DNA of 32,566 nucleotides from NCBI GenBank assembly GCA_001839685.1, contig MLAK01001426.1, positions 1 through 32,566 on the forward strand. Direction: 5' to 3'. The position numbers and the translations under genes were made by a program. This DNA comes from Tritrichomonas foetus. Taxonomy: Eukaryota; Parabasalia; Tritrichomonadida; Tritrichomonadidae. Of the stretch, positions 16,741 to 25,567 are shown in pieces (position 1 is the stretch's first letter; each line of letters opens with the position of its first letter). The notes under the pieces are model-generated. The model saw only the letters and a program-made list of their open reading frames with translations. It made no database searches and was not told the origin of the DNA.

Positions 16741-19700
16741 ATGAATTCTTTCTCTTTTAATACACCAAGAAATTATTCGCCGTCAAATTTATCGAACTCT
16801 GGCTCGCCGAAAGCTGCCGATTTACAAATACGTTTAGAAAGAACTCAGAAACTACTTGAAGATTCACAAAAACAGCAAAAACAATTACAGCAGGAACTCC
16901 AAACGATTCGCCGCGAATACAAAGATTTACAACTACAGCAAAGCCTGAATTTAGGCAGCCCGTCGAAAACTTATGAAATTCAGAATTTAAATGATAAATT
17001 ATCAGAAAAAGATTCAATGATTGCACAGCTGAAAGAGGCTTATCAAGCAGTTCCAATTGAATCACTTTATTCCGAATTTTTGTCGTTTGCACAATATGCT
17101 CAAACCGCTCAGAGGAAATTCGCTGAGAGTCGGGCTTTAAGTGAAACAAAAAAGGAGAAATTAATGCAAAGCACCAGGCAGTTCCAACAGATCGGAACAA
17201 AAGAATCGAACATGAAAATAAAGGTTTCTTCGTTTTTCGACGAACTTCACACTTTTTGTGATATTTTTATCGATTCCCTGATAGAAAAAGATATTCCATC
17301 TGGATCAATAAGCGATGATGCTGATGGAAGCATCAGTAAAGCTTTGCATGATTCCGAAATGCAAAAGTTAAAATTACAAAATCAACTTTATCGCGTCCAA
17401 AGGCGATTTGATGAAGAAAATGAACAAAGCCAAACATTAGCGGAGCAATTAAAGAATGAGCACTTAAAAATTGCTCAATTTACAACTAAAATGTTCCAAA
17501 ATTCTCCAATTTTCGATGACAACAAATTCATAGAAAAAGAACTTGATATAATTTTCAATCAAATCGCTTTACGAGACACAAAAGTACAAGAGTGTCTAAA
17601 TAACGTGCAGAACTATACTTCCATGATTTCTGAGTTCTTAGAATCAAACGGAATTTACGAATCTGTTAATGATGACGAGGTGATGAAGTTTAAGAGGCTT
17701 TTGAATAGCGTTAAAGACAACATTTCTCAAAATGAAACTATGTTACAAAATATTCGAAATCAACTTTATTTGACAGACGAAGATCCACCCCAAAAAATTA
17801 TTTCAGAATTAAATAGATATATTAAATGTGAAAGTGATTTACAAAGACTCAAAAATGATTATGAAAATTTACAAAATGAAAATGATGAATTAAGCGGTAA
17901 AGTCGAAATGCTTCAATTCCAGGTTTCTGAACTTACTAATCAAAATTCTGAAACAACTGATCATTTTAACTCTCTATCATTGAAAGTCAAACAACTTCGA
18001 AATAGAATTTCTGAATTAGAATCAACAAATACTCATTTATTAAATGAAAAAACAAAATTAGATATGAAAACTTCGTCCCTTGATACTCAAAATCAATTAC
18101 TTGAACGGCAAAAGAACGTTGTTGAATCATCTTTGGCACATTCAACACAAGAACTAACAAAAGCTAATGAAGATACACAAAAAATGAAATTAACAATTGA
18201 TGATTTAACTATGAGAAATAAAGAACTTGCTCAAAAAGTGGACTTCACAAATTCCCAAAATGATGAATTGAGTAATCGATCAGCCAAACTGTCAGATTCT
18301 TACAAGACTTTATCAAATGAATATCAAACACTCTCACAAAGTCATGATGAAATAATGAACGAAGTCAAAGAAAAAAGACAGACTGTTGCAAGTTTAACAA
18401 AATCGTTAAATGTAGCAACAAATCAAATATCTGATCTCAAAAATAAACTTAATCAGTTACAAATTGAAAACAATCGGCTACAAGTATATGAATCACAAAG
18501 TAATCATCTTTCTCAAGAAAATCAAACATTCCAAGAAGAAATTGATAAAAAAGATTTGGAATTAACTCAATTAAGATTAATCAAAGATGAGTTTTCCAGG
18601 AAAAAAGAAGAGTATCAAAAATTACAACAATCTGTTGATGGTATCATTACTGCTTATCAAGAAGAAAAAGAAAAGAATAAAATCCTTACTCGAAAAGCAA
18701 AAGAAGCAGAATTTTTACGAGAAAAAACAATTCAATTCGAACAACAAATCTCAAAGCTTTCTACAGAATTAGCAACATGTCAAAGACTCAAAAAACTTGT
18801 TGAACAATACGAGGCGACAATTAATTCTTTATCAACACAAAGCGATAATCTTCAAGGCCAAATTGAAATTATTTCATCTAATCATGCTGATGCCCAAGGC
18901 CGAATTTTATCACTTTCTTCAGAACAAACAACACTTCAACGAAAATATAAAGACTTGAAGTTACTCGAAAAACAAGAAAAAGCACAACTTGCAAAATCCC
19001 GAGCAGAGTTTTCAAAAACCACTAACGAAAATCTGAAACTCACAAATCAATTAAACCTTCTTCAGACAGAAAACGATACATTAAAGACCAGCGTTAAAAG
19101 TTTAACAACCCAAAATGAATATCTCACAGAAATCTCGCAAAAATATGACAAGTTAGTCCAATCTACTGAAATGTTGACTGAAAAATCTAACACATTATCA
19201 GAAGGTCTCAAAACATACGAAGTTCAAAATAAATCACTTAAAAAACAAATTGAGTCACAAAATATGATGATAAGTCAATTGAAAGGCCAAATCAAAGATT
19301 ATGAGAATGATAAACGTGGTCTTTCAATAGAACTTGAAAACAGAAAAACAGTTTTCCATACTGCCAAACAAATTGAAAAAGAGAACGCATCATTGAAAAT
19401 TGACACACAGTCAAAAGATTCAAAAATTGTTGAACTTCAAACTTATCAAATGCAACTTTCTTCTCAGTTAGAGACAAAAAATGTCATAATTAATAATTTG
19501 ACACAACAAGTGACAGATTTGAAAGCAACAACAACAGAGTTAAACGATCAACTAGTTTCAATTAAAGATAAATTAAATCAACTCAAAATTCAAAACAATT
19601 CACTGAAATCTCAAGTCAATACAAAGTCTCTAATCATTCAAAATTATGAATCCAAAATTGACCATAATATTCATCTTAGTATGAATGATACAGAAAAATA

Positions 19701-20649
19701 TAAATCCCTTCAAATTGAAAACCTGAGATTGAAAGAAACAGCCAAAAACAATGACAGTGTTTATCGCCAAGTTGAAGAATTCAGAAATGCCAATCAAATA
19801 TTGACTGCAACTGTCGCAAAACTTGAGGCAAAGGTTGAAAAATTAAATCAAATTAATGCTTCATTAACCACACAAATTGATCTGAAAGAAAGGTTAGTTG
19901 AAAATGCTGAACGAAGTCTCAAAGAAATGAAAGTTGTAAATGCGAACTTATCTAGCTCTTTAGATAAAAATTCACTTCGTATTTCAGAGCTTGAAATGCA
20001 GACAACTGTTGCTTCTTCAGAATTACTTTCTAAAAGTACTATAGAAAAAGAAAACTTCGCTCTTAAGCAAAAGAATCGTGAAATTGAATCAAAGAACTTG
20101 AAATTGAAAGCAGATGTTTCGCAGATGAAGAACCAGCTTTCAAAATTGATTCATGATAATGAAAATTTGTTAAAGAAAATTGACAACACAACTTTGAAGT
20201 TCGAACAAATTCAAACTGAGAACCGCCAACTAAAAAGTGATTTGAAACTAAAAATGCTGCCTGAAAAATCCGATCTAATCAGACAGAAAGATGCAACAAT
20301 TAACCAATTAAGAAGTTTAGTTGCTTCTCAAGAAACTTCAATTAATGAACTTGAAAAAGAAGCTAATCAAGTCTCTGAAATGAAAAGGAAGTATGATAAT
20401 GGAATGCTTCTTAAATTAATGAATCAAATTGAATCTTACCTATCTGAGTTTCCAATTGACAGAGATTTCAGTGATTCTGACCAAAGTCTTCCTTCGAAGC
20501 TTAGAAACATATCGTCAATGATTTATAAAGTGAAAAATTTGTATGAAGATCAAGAAAGATCAATCGAAAGATTAACTTCAATGCAGAAAGCGCAACATGA
20601 CACAATTTTACGGATGACAGGAAGCAGGTCTCCGCGATCCCCCAAATAA
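16741..20649 (+). CDS. Giant coiled-coil protein of unknown function (1302 aa)
   Basis: The protein has 1302 residues from the ATG at 16741. An in-frame TTG lies immediately before it, but ATG is the sensible start. Apart from short Ser/Pro-rich ends (N-terminal NTPRNYSPSNLSNSGSPK; C-terminal GSRSPRSPK), it is an almost continuous heptad-repeat coiled coil, very rich in Gln, Asn, Glu, Lys, Leu and Ser, with many LxxQNxxL-type turns. A less regular stretch at about 100-180 contains more aromatic residues. Ser-Pro sites at both ends could be targets of proline-directed kinases. Such proteins in trichomonads usually act as scaffolds (basal body, Golgi tether, cytoskeleton), but no family-specific domain can be seen. 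It converges on the next gene with 240 bp between the stops. Confidence 0.9.
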   Translation: MNSFSFNTPRNYSPSNLSNSGSPKAADLQIRLERTQKLLEDSQKQQKQLQQELQTIRREYKDLQLQQSLNLGSPSKTYEIQNLNDKLSEKDSMIAQLKEAYQAVPIESLYSEFLSFAQYAQTAQRKFAESRALSETKKEKLMQSTRQFQQIGTKESNMKIKVSSFFDELHTFCDIFIDSLIEKDIPSGSISDDADGSISKALHDSEMQKLKLQNQLYRVQRRFDEENEQSQTLAEQLKNEHLKIAQFTTKMFQNSPIFDDNKFIEKELDIIFNQIALRDTKVQECLNNVQNYTSMISEFLESNGIYESVNDDEVMKFKRLLNSVKDNISQNETMLQNIRNQLYLTDEDPPQKIISELNRYIKCESDLQRLKNDYENLQNENDELSGKVEMLQFQVSELTNQNSETTDHFNSLSLKVKQLRNRISELESTNTHLLNEKTKLDMKTSSLDTQNQLLERQKNVVESSLAHSTQELTKANEDTQKMKLTIDDLTMRNKELAQKVDFTNSQNDELSNRSAKLSDSYKTLSNEYQTLSQSHDEIMNEVKEKRQTVASLTKSLNVATNQISDLKNKLNQLQIENNRLQVYESQSNHLSQENQTFQEEIDKKDLELTQLRLIKDEFSRKKEEYQKLQQSVDGIITAYQEEKEKNKILTRKAKEAEFLREKTIQFEQQISKLSTELATCQRLKKLVEQYEATINSLSTQSDNLQGQIEIISSNHADAQGRILSLSSEQTTLQRKYKDLKLLEKQEKAQLAKSRAEFSKTTNENLKLTNQLNLLQTENDTLKTSVKSLTTQNEYLTEISQKYDKLVQSTEMLTEKSNTLSEGLKTYEVQNKSLKKQIESQNMMISQLKGQIKDYENDKRGLSIELENRKTVFHTAKQIEKENASLKIDTQSKDSKIVELQTYQMQLSSQLETKNVIINNLTQQVTDLKATTTELNDQLVSIKDKLNQLKIQNNSLKSQVNTKSLIIQNYESKIDHNIHLSMNDTEKYKSLQIENLRLKETAKNNDSVYRQVEEFRNANQILTATVAKLEAKVEKLNQINASLTTQIDLKERLVENAERSLKEMKVVNANLSSSLDKNSLRISELEMQTTVASSELLSKSTIEKENFALKQKNREIESKNLKLKADVSQMKNQLSKLIHDNENLLKKIDNTTLKFEQIQTENRQLKSDLKLKMLPEKSDLIRQKDATINQLRSLVASQETSINELEKEANQVSEMKRKYDNGMLLKLMNQIESYLSEFPIDRDFSDSDQSLPSKLRNISSMIYKVKNLYEDQERSIERLTSMQKAQHDTILRMTGSRSPRSPK

Positions 20650-20889
20650 CACTTTTGTGTATGTAATTTATTAAATGTTTCAATAAATAAATATATATAC
20701 TAAGATAAATTCTTCTTTAGATGTTCCTTTGACTTCTTTGCATGAAATTTTTCTGTATAATTTTCTTTTCATTTAAAAATAAAAAAGTATTATTAAACGT
20801 TAGTGAATTATCTTACATTTATTATATATACTAATATATTAAATTCTAAAAAAAAGATATATAACTTAAAAAGATGGCACCACTCCACT

Positions 20890-23355
20890 TCAAGTTCTCG
20901 ATAAAATTTCATTTTCCGCAGCTTCACATTCTTCATCAATTTTTCTTCCCTCTTCTTCAACATCTTGAATTTGTTTCTCTAATTCTTCATATTTCGTTTT
21001 CAACGATTTCAATTTCATGAGTTTTGATGTTAGGGCATTATTTTCTTTCCTTAAAACTGGAAGTTCTTCTTTGATTTTTGGTAATTCCGAAGAAATTCTC
21101 TCAATTGTTTCTTTTTGAGTAGTGTTTTTTTCTAAAAGTAACTCTCTTCTATTTTTCTCACGCTGAATTTTTTGTTTTTCAACCAAGATTTTATGTGCCT
21201 TTTCATGTTGATGTCTGGCCCTATTTGAAAGTTCTTCTTCTTTGTTGTGAAGAATCATTAAAAGTTCATCTCTTTGTGAAATCAAATCTTCAACTTTTTC
21301 TGTGAGAATAGATGATTCCAAGTCATTTGCTAGTTTTTGATGGGATTGGTAAAATATGTCATCTTGATGGAAATCTGGAAACTCGGGAGAAATTTGGCGC
21401 GCACTGAATAAAGTAAAATTCTTTTTCAAAACTTTTTCCATTAAATTCTTATTTGAATCTGCAAAAGGATTTGATTTTTGATAATTCATTTTTAATGTGA
21501 GATCAATTGGTATGAAATCATTTTCTTTAATTGGAAAATTCACTCGCCTTTGATTTCTCTCGTTAATTTCAATTTCATTATTATTAATTACATCATTAGT
21601 ATCAACATTCTCAATAGAAACATTATTATTCATATAATTGATTTGATTGCTACCTATCATTTCATTATTTTTTTGATGTATTTCATTATTCAAATTAGTA
21701 TCATTATTATTCATTAAATTATTCATCTCTTGATTCTCATGATTATCAGGATTAGCCTCATTGTTCACTTGATCATTGGTGTGATTGTCGTTATTTTCGT
21801 TTTGATTCATTTCATTGTTATTTGGATTGAAGTCGTGGTTTTGGCTCTCATCAACATTCAGTGGAATAAATGGTTTAATGTTGAGGATTTCATCTGGAAG
21901 AGATTCGAGCTGTTCTCGAAATGTATCTAATTGTTCACTTTGTTTTTTGAGAATTCTTGCTTTTAAATCTAGAAACTTCTGTCTTTCTTCACTGTCATCA
22001 ACTTCAATTGGTGGTAAAATTTCCAAGTCCAAATCAATTTTCGATTTCATTTCGCGGGTGTCTCGTGAAGTAGCCAATAGGTTATTCAAATTACTGAGAA
22101 ATGTTTGTTGTAAGTCCAAATTATTCTTGAAAATGGTCTTTAATTCATCAACAATTTCAGAACATCTTTCAATTTGAGCATGTGAAATCTCATCGATTTG
22201 GAAATCTTCAATTTTTGGCGATTGAATTGTAATTTCAGAACCAACAATTTTATCTCTTGAGAGGCGATCATGGATTCTATTAAAAAGTGATGTAAGTTCA
22301 TTTAAAAGAACCTTAATTTGATGGGCTTCTGTGTATACTTTCGAATCTGGTGGTAAAATTGCTTGATTTAATAGGAAAATGATATGTTGTGCATTAACGA
22401 TACATTCTTGAGCTTTAAATATTTCACTTGTACATAAAAGTGAAGGTGAATTTTTAAATTGTGGATTTCGGCGAAAGAAGTTTTCAGTTGCTGATTGAAT
22501 TTTTGATTCATCCGTGAAAAAAATCTGTTTTAGTTCACTTAACTGATAGTCAACTTTTTGAATTAGATCGTTCAAATTCAATTCAATTAATTGTGCAAAT
22601 TTATTGCAATAATTTGAAATATCTTTTGGTTTTAATTGATTTGGTTGTGGTAACTTTAGGACATCAAATGAAATTCTATTGTTTATTTCAACTTTTTGAT
22701 TAATTTGCTGTGAAAAATTATTTGTTAAATCAGAAATAGTATTTAATACAGTGGAAATCATATTAGCATCTTTTTGTTGAAGAATTTGGTTTTGAACAAT
22801 ATTTGAAAGCTTGTCTGTATGAAAATTTGAATAGTCGATTTCGGGATTTAACAACAATAAATCAGGCAAATTTGAATTCTCATCGTCATCATCAAAACAA
22901 TATGCATTTCTTTGTAGTTTATGCAGTGTATCAATTTTTTTCATAATTTTTGCTTTTTCTTTAATAATCTGAGATTTATATCTGGTCGAGCAAATTAAAG
23001 GAGAATAGCCGTCACACTTTATATTCTGGAGAATGAGTGGTGTTTCATTATTTTGAATTGCAATTTGGGCGTTTTTAATGATTTCTTCTTTCAATAATGA
23101 TTTTGCTTCATTTAATCTGGTCTGGCTTTCATTTCTGTTATATTCTAATATTCCGATAGTTTTGTCGTAATGCTTTACGAAAGATTGCTCTTCTGAAATT
23201 TGATCTTTGAGACGAGTTTCTTCATCGATTAGATTATTCGCTTTAATTTTTATGGTTTCGATTTCGTTCATTTGCCGTGCGAAATTCGGTGCTGATAATG
23301 CGACTTTTTGAACAGTTTCTTCGAGTTTCCTCCTTAAATCATCAATGCTTTCCAT
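20890..23355 (-). CDS. Coiled-coil protein with Asn-rich linker (821 aa), unknown
   Basis: I do not recognise a family. The layout is an N-terminal coiled coil (about 1-100), a mixed helical region with an acidic patch FDDDDE (about 154-159) and predicted helices to about 500, an Asn-rich linker (about 505-600, such as NPNNNEMNQNENN and MNNNDTNLNN), a short ordered stretch (about 601-665) and a strong C-terminal coiled coil (about 671-815). The Asn linker uses AAT-rich codons and is probably disordered. No membrane segment, signal peptide or enzyme motif can be seen. It is divergent from the SCAMP-like gene, with 225 bp between the starts. It could be a cytoskeletal or basal-body scaffold, but that is not supported beyond its composition. 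Confidence 0.85.
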   Translation of the reverse strand: MESIDDLRRKLEETVQKVALSAPNFARQMNEIETIKIKANNLIDEETRLKDQISEEQSFVKHYDKTIGILEYNRNESQTRLNEAKSLLKEEIIKNAQIAIQNNETPLILQNIKCDGYSPLICSTRYKSQIIKEKAKIMKKIDTLHKLQRNAYCFDDDDENSNLPDLLLLNPEIDYSNFHTDKLSNIVQNQILQQKDANMISTVLNTISDLTNNFSQQINQKVEINNRISFDVLKLPQPNQLKPKDISNYCNKFAQLIELNLNDLIQKVDYQLSELKQIFFTDESKIQSATENFFRRNPQFKNSPSLLCTSEIFKAQECIVNAQHIIFLLNQAILPPDSKVYTEAHQIKVLLNELTSLFNRIHDRLSRDKIVGSEITIQSPKIEDFQIDEISHAQIERCSEIVDELKTIFKNNLDLQQTFLSNLNNLLATSRDTREMKSKIDLDLEILPPIEVDDSEERQKFLDLKARILKKQSEQLDTFREQLESLPDEILNIKPFIPLNVDESQNHDFNPNNNEMNQNENNDNHTNDQVNNEANPDNHENQEMNNLMNNNDTNLNNEIHQKNNEMIGSNQINYMNNNVSIENVDTNDVINNNEIEINERNQRRVNFPIKENDFIPIDLTLKMNYQKSNPFADSNKNLMEKVLKKNFTLFSARQISPEFPDFHQDDIFYQSHQKLANDLESSILTEKVEDLISQRDELLMILHNKEEELSNRARHQHEKAHKILVEKQKIQREKNRRELLLEKNTTQKETIERISSELPKIKEELPVLRKENNALTSKLMKLKSLKTKYEELEKQIQDVEEEGRKIDEECEAAENEILSRT

Positions 23356-23580
23356 ATTTTTAGAAACTGAACCAGTCTCAGAAAAATTTCTGAAGGTGAA
23401 AAATATTTGTGGCTATATCTTATTTAATATTACATTTATTAAAGATATTAGTAATAATGTACTATTTTATATTATTAAAGTAATTAAATAAATTATTAAA
23501 ATTATGAAAGAATGCTTCCATAATGAAGTTGATGAAGGTGAACGTTTATGATGTAAAAAGTTATCGTTGACAAAATCAAA
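23356..23580. promoter_or_regulatory. Divergent promoter region, coiled-coil / SCAMP-like genes
   Basis: This 225-bp AT-rich spacer lies between two starts. GAACGTTTA at 23540-23548, identical to the box before IFT139, lies 32 bases upstream of the SCAMP-like ATG. TTATCGTTGAC follows it at about 23562-23572. No clear counterpart is seen on the minus-strand side. Confidence 0.4.
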
Positions 23581-24255
23581 ATGAATGATTCCCACAACTC
23601 AAATGGGCATATGAAAGAAGATCAATGTAGATTAACACTAGAATACTGTAAAAATTTAGAAACTTCACTTAAAAAGCAAGAGGAGTCTCTGAGATATTTC
23701 ATGACAAATGGTGGATTTATCACCAAGCCAAATTGGCCCAAACCATTTCCTATATTTCATTATGATATTCATGAAATCAGACCAGAGCTACAAAAATATT
23801 CAGAGGAAGCTTATTTTTGCTGGAAATCATTTTGTGTTGCTTTGATTTTGAATTCATTTTGCTGTATTTTTACATTTCAATATCCAAAAATTATTTTTCA
23901 TTATGATCCAAATTTCTTCCTGTCAATTGTTTATTTGATGGTTTTTCCTTTAATCACGTTTAGTATTGCAAATATTTCCCTTTTCCACATGCTTATTTCT
24001 AGATTTAATAAGAGAAATTATAATCGAGTTTTGTTTTCGCTTGGTTTTATAATAACACTTAATTTTTTATTGTCTTGTGGTTTTCGACAATCAGGATCAA
24101 ACGGAATCATCTTTGCGATCGATTTGTATTTGAAGCAATCATATTTCCCTTCAATTTTTGCATGTATTGTTACATTTCATTTTGCTGTGAACTCAATTCT
24201 CTATTCCCGATTGTTTTATCATGTTTTTCTCCTTGATGAAAAAGCAAATGTGTAA
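23581..24255 (+). CDS. SCAMP-like secretory carrier membrane protein
   Basis: SCAMPs are four-span proteins of the Golgi, endosome and plasma-membrane recycling system. This 224-residue protein has a short N-terminal coiled coil (about 16-40), the family-type NWPKPFPIFHYDI segment (51-63) followed by RPELQKYSEEAYFCWKSF (compare the NNWPP and IP..YQ...YYLW motifs of SCAMPs), and four hydrophobic spans at about 83-100, 111-139, 150-168 and 187-207. It ends in a short cytosolic tail. The cytoplasmic loop after span 2 lacks the CWYRPIY motif of animal SCAMPs and reads MLISRFNKRNYNRV, so this is a divergent member. N-terminal NPF repeats are absent. The assignment rests on the ordered pattern and is moderate. 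An alternative is an unrelated four-span protein. Confidence 0.65.
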   Translation: MNDSHNSNGHMKEDQCRLTLEYCKNLETSLKKQEESLRYFMTNGGFITKPNWPKPFPIFHYDIHEIRPELQKYSEEAYFCWKSFCVALILNSFCCIFTFQYPKIIFHYDPNFFLSIVYLMVFPLITFSIANISLFHMLISRFNKRNYNRVLFSLGFIITLNFLLSCGFRQSGSNGIIFAIDLYLKQSYFPSIFACIVTFHFAVNSILYSRLFYHVFLLDEKANV

Positions 24256-24339
24256 ATGATATCACTTTTTTCCATCTTTCTTTTTTTCTTCTAATTGTTT
24301 GTTAGTAAATTGTTGATTTCTTTCTATTTCTACACCATT
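24256..24339. other. Short spacer between SCAMP-like gene and tandem repeat
   Basis: This is pyrimidine-rich 3' flanking DNA with no separate feature. A frame running through it into the repeat lacks an ATG and only reads the repeat. Confidence 0.4.
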
Positions 24340-24625
24340 TCTATTCCATTTCTTTTTCATTCCATTTCTTTTTCTATTCCATTTCTTTTTCTATTCCATT
24401 TCTTTTTCTATTCCATTTCTTTTTCTATTCCATTTCTTTTTCTATTCCATTTCTTTTACTATTCCATTTCTTTTACTATTCCATTTTTTTTACTATTCCA
24501 TTTCTTTTTCATTCTATTTCTTTTTAATTCTATTTCTTTTTCTATTCCATTTCTTTTTCTATTCCATTTCTTTTTCATTCCATTTCTTTTTCTATTCCAT
24601 TTCTTTTTCATTCCATTTCTTTTTT
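24340..24625 (+). repeat. 16-17-bp pyrimidine-rich tandem repeat
   Basis: There are about 17 copies of a unit close to tattccatttctttttc (17 bp), mixed with 16-bp variants lacking one T and several point variants. The + strand is almost purely C/T apart from one or two A per unit. The array begins about 85 bp after the SCAMP-like stop. It has no spacer structure, so it is not a CRISPR array. Confidence 0.93.
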
Positions 24626-24875
24626 AGATTTGCTATTTCTTTATTTCATACAGAATCGTAGAATTTTTAACAAACTGTATTAGAATAATTATATGTTCCA
24701 CTTTGCCTTTTGGGAAATATTTCATACATCATATGATTCTCATTAGGATGAAGTCTGATAACCTTTTCCCATGCCTCTTATTTCGATTATACGCGAGTAT
24801 AAGGATCTGCTCATTTTCTGATTACAATCTATACTCTGAAATGATTAAAAAATAAAAATGTGATTGATACATTAT
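24626..24875. other. Spacer 3' of the RPA3-like gene
   Basis: No gene is called here. On the minus strand, 24667-24777 is open for 36 codons (including HPNENHMMYEIFPKR) but has no start, and in-frame stops lie immediately upstream. It may be a chance frame or a relic. Confidence 0.35.
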
Positions 24876-25205
24876 TTAGTAGAAAATTTCACGGTTTCTT
24901 TCTATTAATTCGGCCATTTGATCCCAAGCTTCTCTGTTGATATCATTTGGAATAGGGACGGTAAATTCTTCTTGAATTGATTTATCACTTTGCGCAATTC
25001 CAGTGACTTCGACCCATTTGCTTTGGAATCTTTCTGGCTCTAGGCTTCCGTCTGCTGATGGATGGATGGGAATTGTGCGCGAATCTGTAGTTTTGATTGT
25101 ATGTGGAACTGATGAGGAATCAATAACTTCGCCAACGATTCGAACTCTTTCTCCAATATGATTACCTAATGTACCGGCATTTACGCGAATAGTTGTTTGC
25201 GACAT
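24876..25205 (-). CDS. RPA3: Replication protein A 14-kDa subunit (RPA3-like OB fold)
   Basis: RPA3 is the smallest subunit of the heterotrimeric single-stranded-DNA-binding protein used in replication and repair. The 109-residue protein shows the family's opening RVNAGTLGNHIGERVRIVGEV (9-29; compare INAGML...V..VG.. in animals), a middle beta-barrel region with KWVEVTGIAQSD, and a C-terminal amphipathic helix ending AELIERNREIFY, like the trimer-forming helix that ends FPQFY in human RPA3. I start at the ATG at 25205 (MSQTTIRVNAG). An in-frame ATG at 25247 would add 14 basic residues with no family equivalent. TTTAACGTC on + (25233-25241), the reverse of GACGTTAAA, lies about 28 bases upstream of this start and within that extension, which favours the shorter protein. 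Confidence 0.8.
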   Translation of the reverse strand: MSQTTIRVNAGTLGNHIGERVRIVGEVIDSSSVPHTIKTTDSRTIPIHPSADGSLEPERFQSKWVEVTGIAQSDKSIQEEFTVPIPNDINREAWDQMAELIERNREIFY

Positions 25206-25567
25206 GTGTTTTTTGCGATCGAAATTTTTATGTTTAACGTCTTTCACAATTCACCCAGTTACTTCCCTTGCGAAGTTTTTATTGATTACTTTATTTGAAC
25301 TGTGGTCAAATATAGGTCAATATTTTTACCATTCAAATTCACTCACATTTCACAATCTTACTTTTATTGTTTCCTCAGGTGTTGGATTAAAAATTTCATT
25401 TGTTTTCTGACGAATGATCAAGAGTTATTTTTGGTTGTTTCTATCAATATTTCTTATCGCTTCAATTTCTTTAACATTATACTGTCTCCATTAATTAAAA
25501 CCATTTCTGAAATGGTTTGATTTGCTGATCCTTGAAAAAAAATACAAATTATCTCTTATTAATACTT
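25206..25567. other. Intergenic region, ODAD2 3' end to RPA3 promoter
   Basis: This 362-bp spacer lies between two minus-strand genes. It has no gene, and short + strand frames here are AT-rich chance frames. A perfect 9-bp hairpin AAACCATTT-CTG-AAATGGTTT (25498-25518) lies 50-70 nt beyond the ODAD2 stop. Confidence 0.45.
25498..25518 (-). other. Perfect 9-bp hairpin 3' of ODAD2-like gene
   Basis: The arms 25498-25506 and 25510-25518 pair perfectly around a 3-nt loop, 50 nt downstream of the stop in the presumed 3' UTR. It may be an RNA processing or stability element, or chance. Confidence 0.4.

Noticed and set aside
24295..24627. 110-codon frame reading Phe/Ile/Ser
   Set aside because: It only reads the 16-17-bp pyrimidine repeat and starts with TTG.
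25206..25247. N-terminal extension of the RPA3-like protein to an upstream ATG
   Set aside because: The 14 extra basic residues have no counterpart in the family, and a promoter-like box lies in that stretch.
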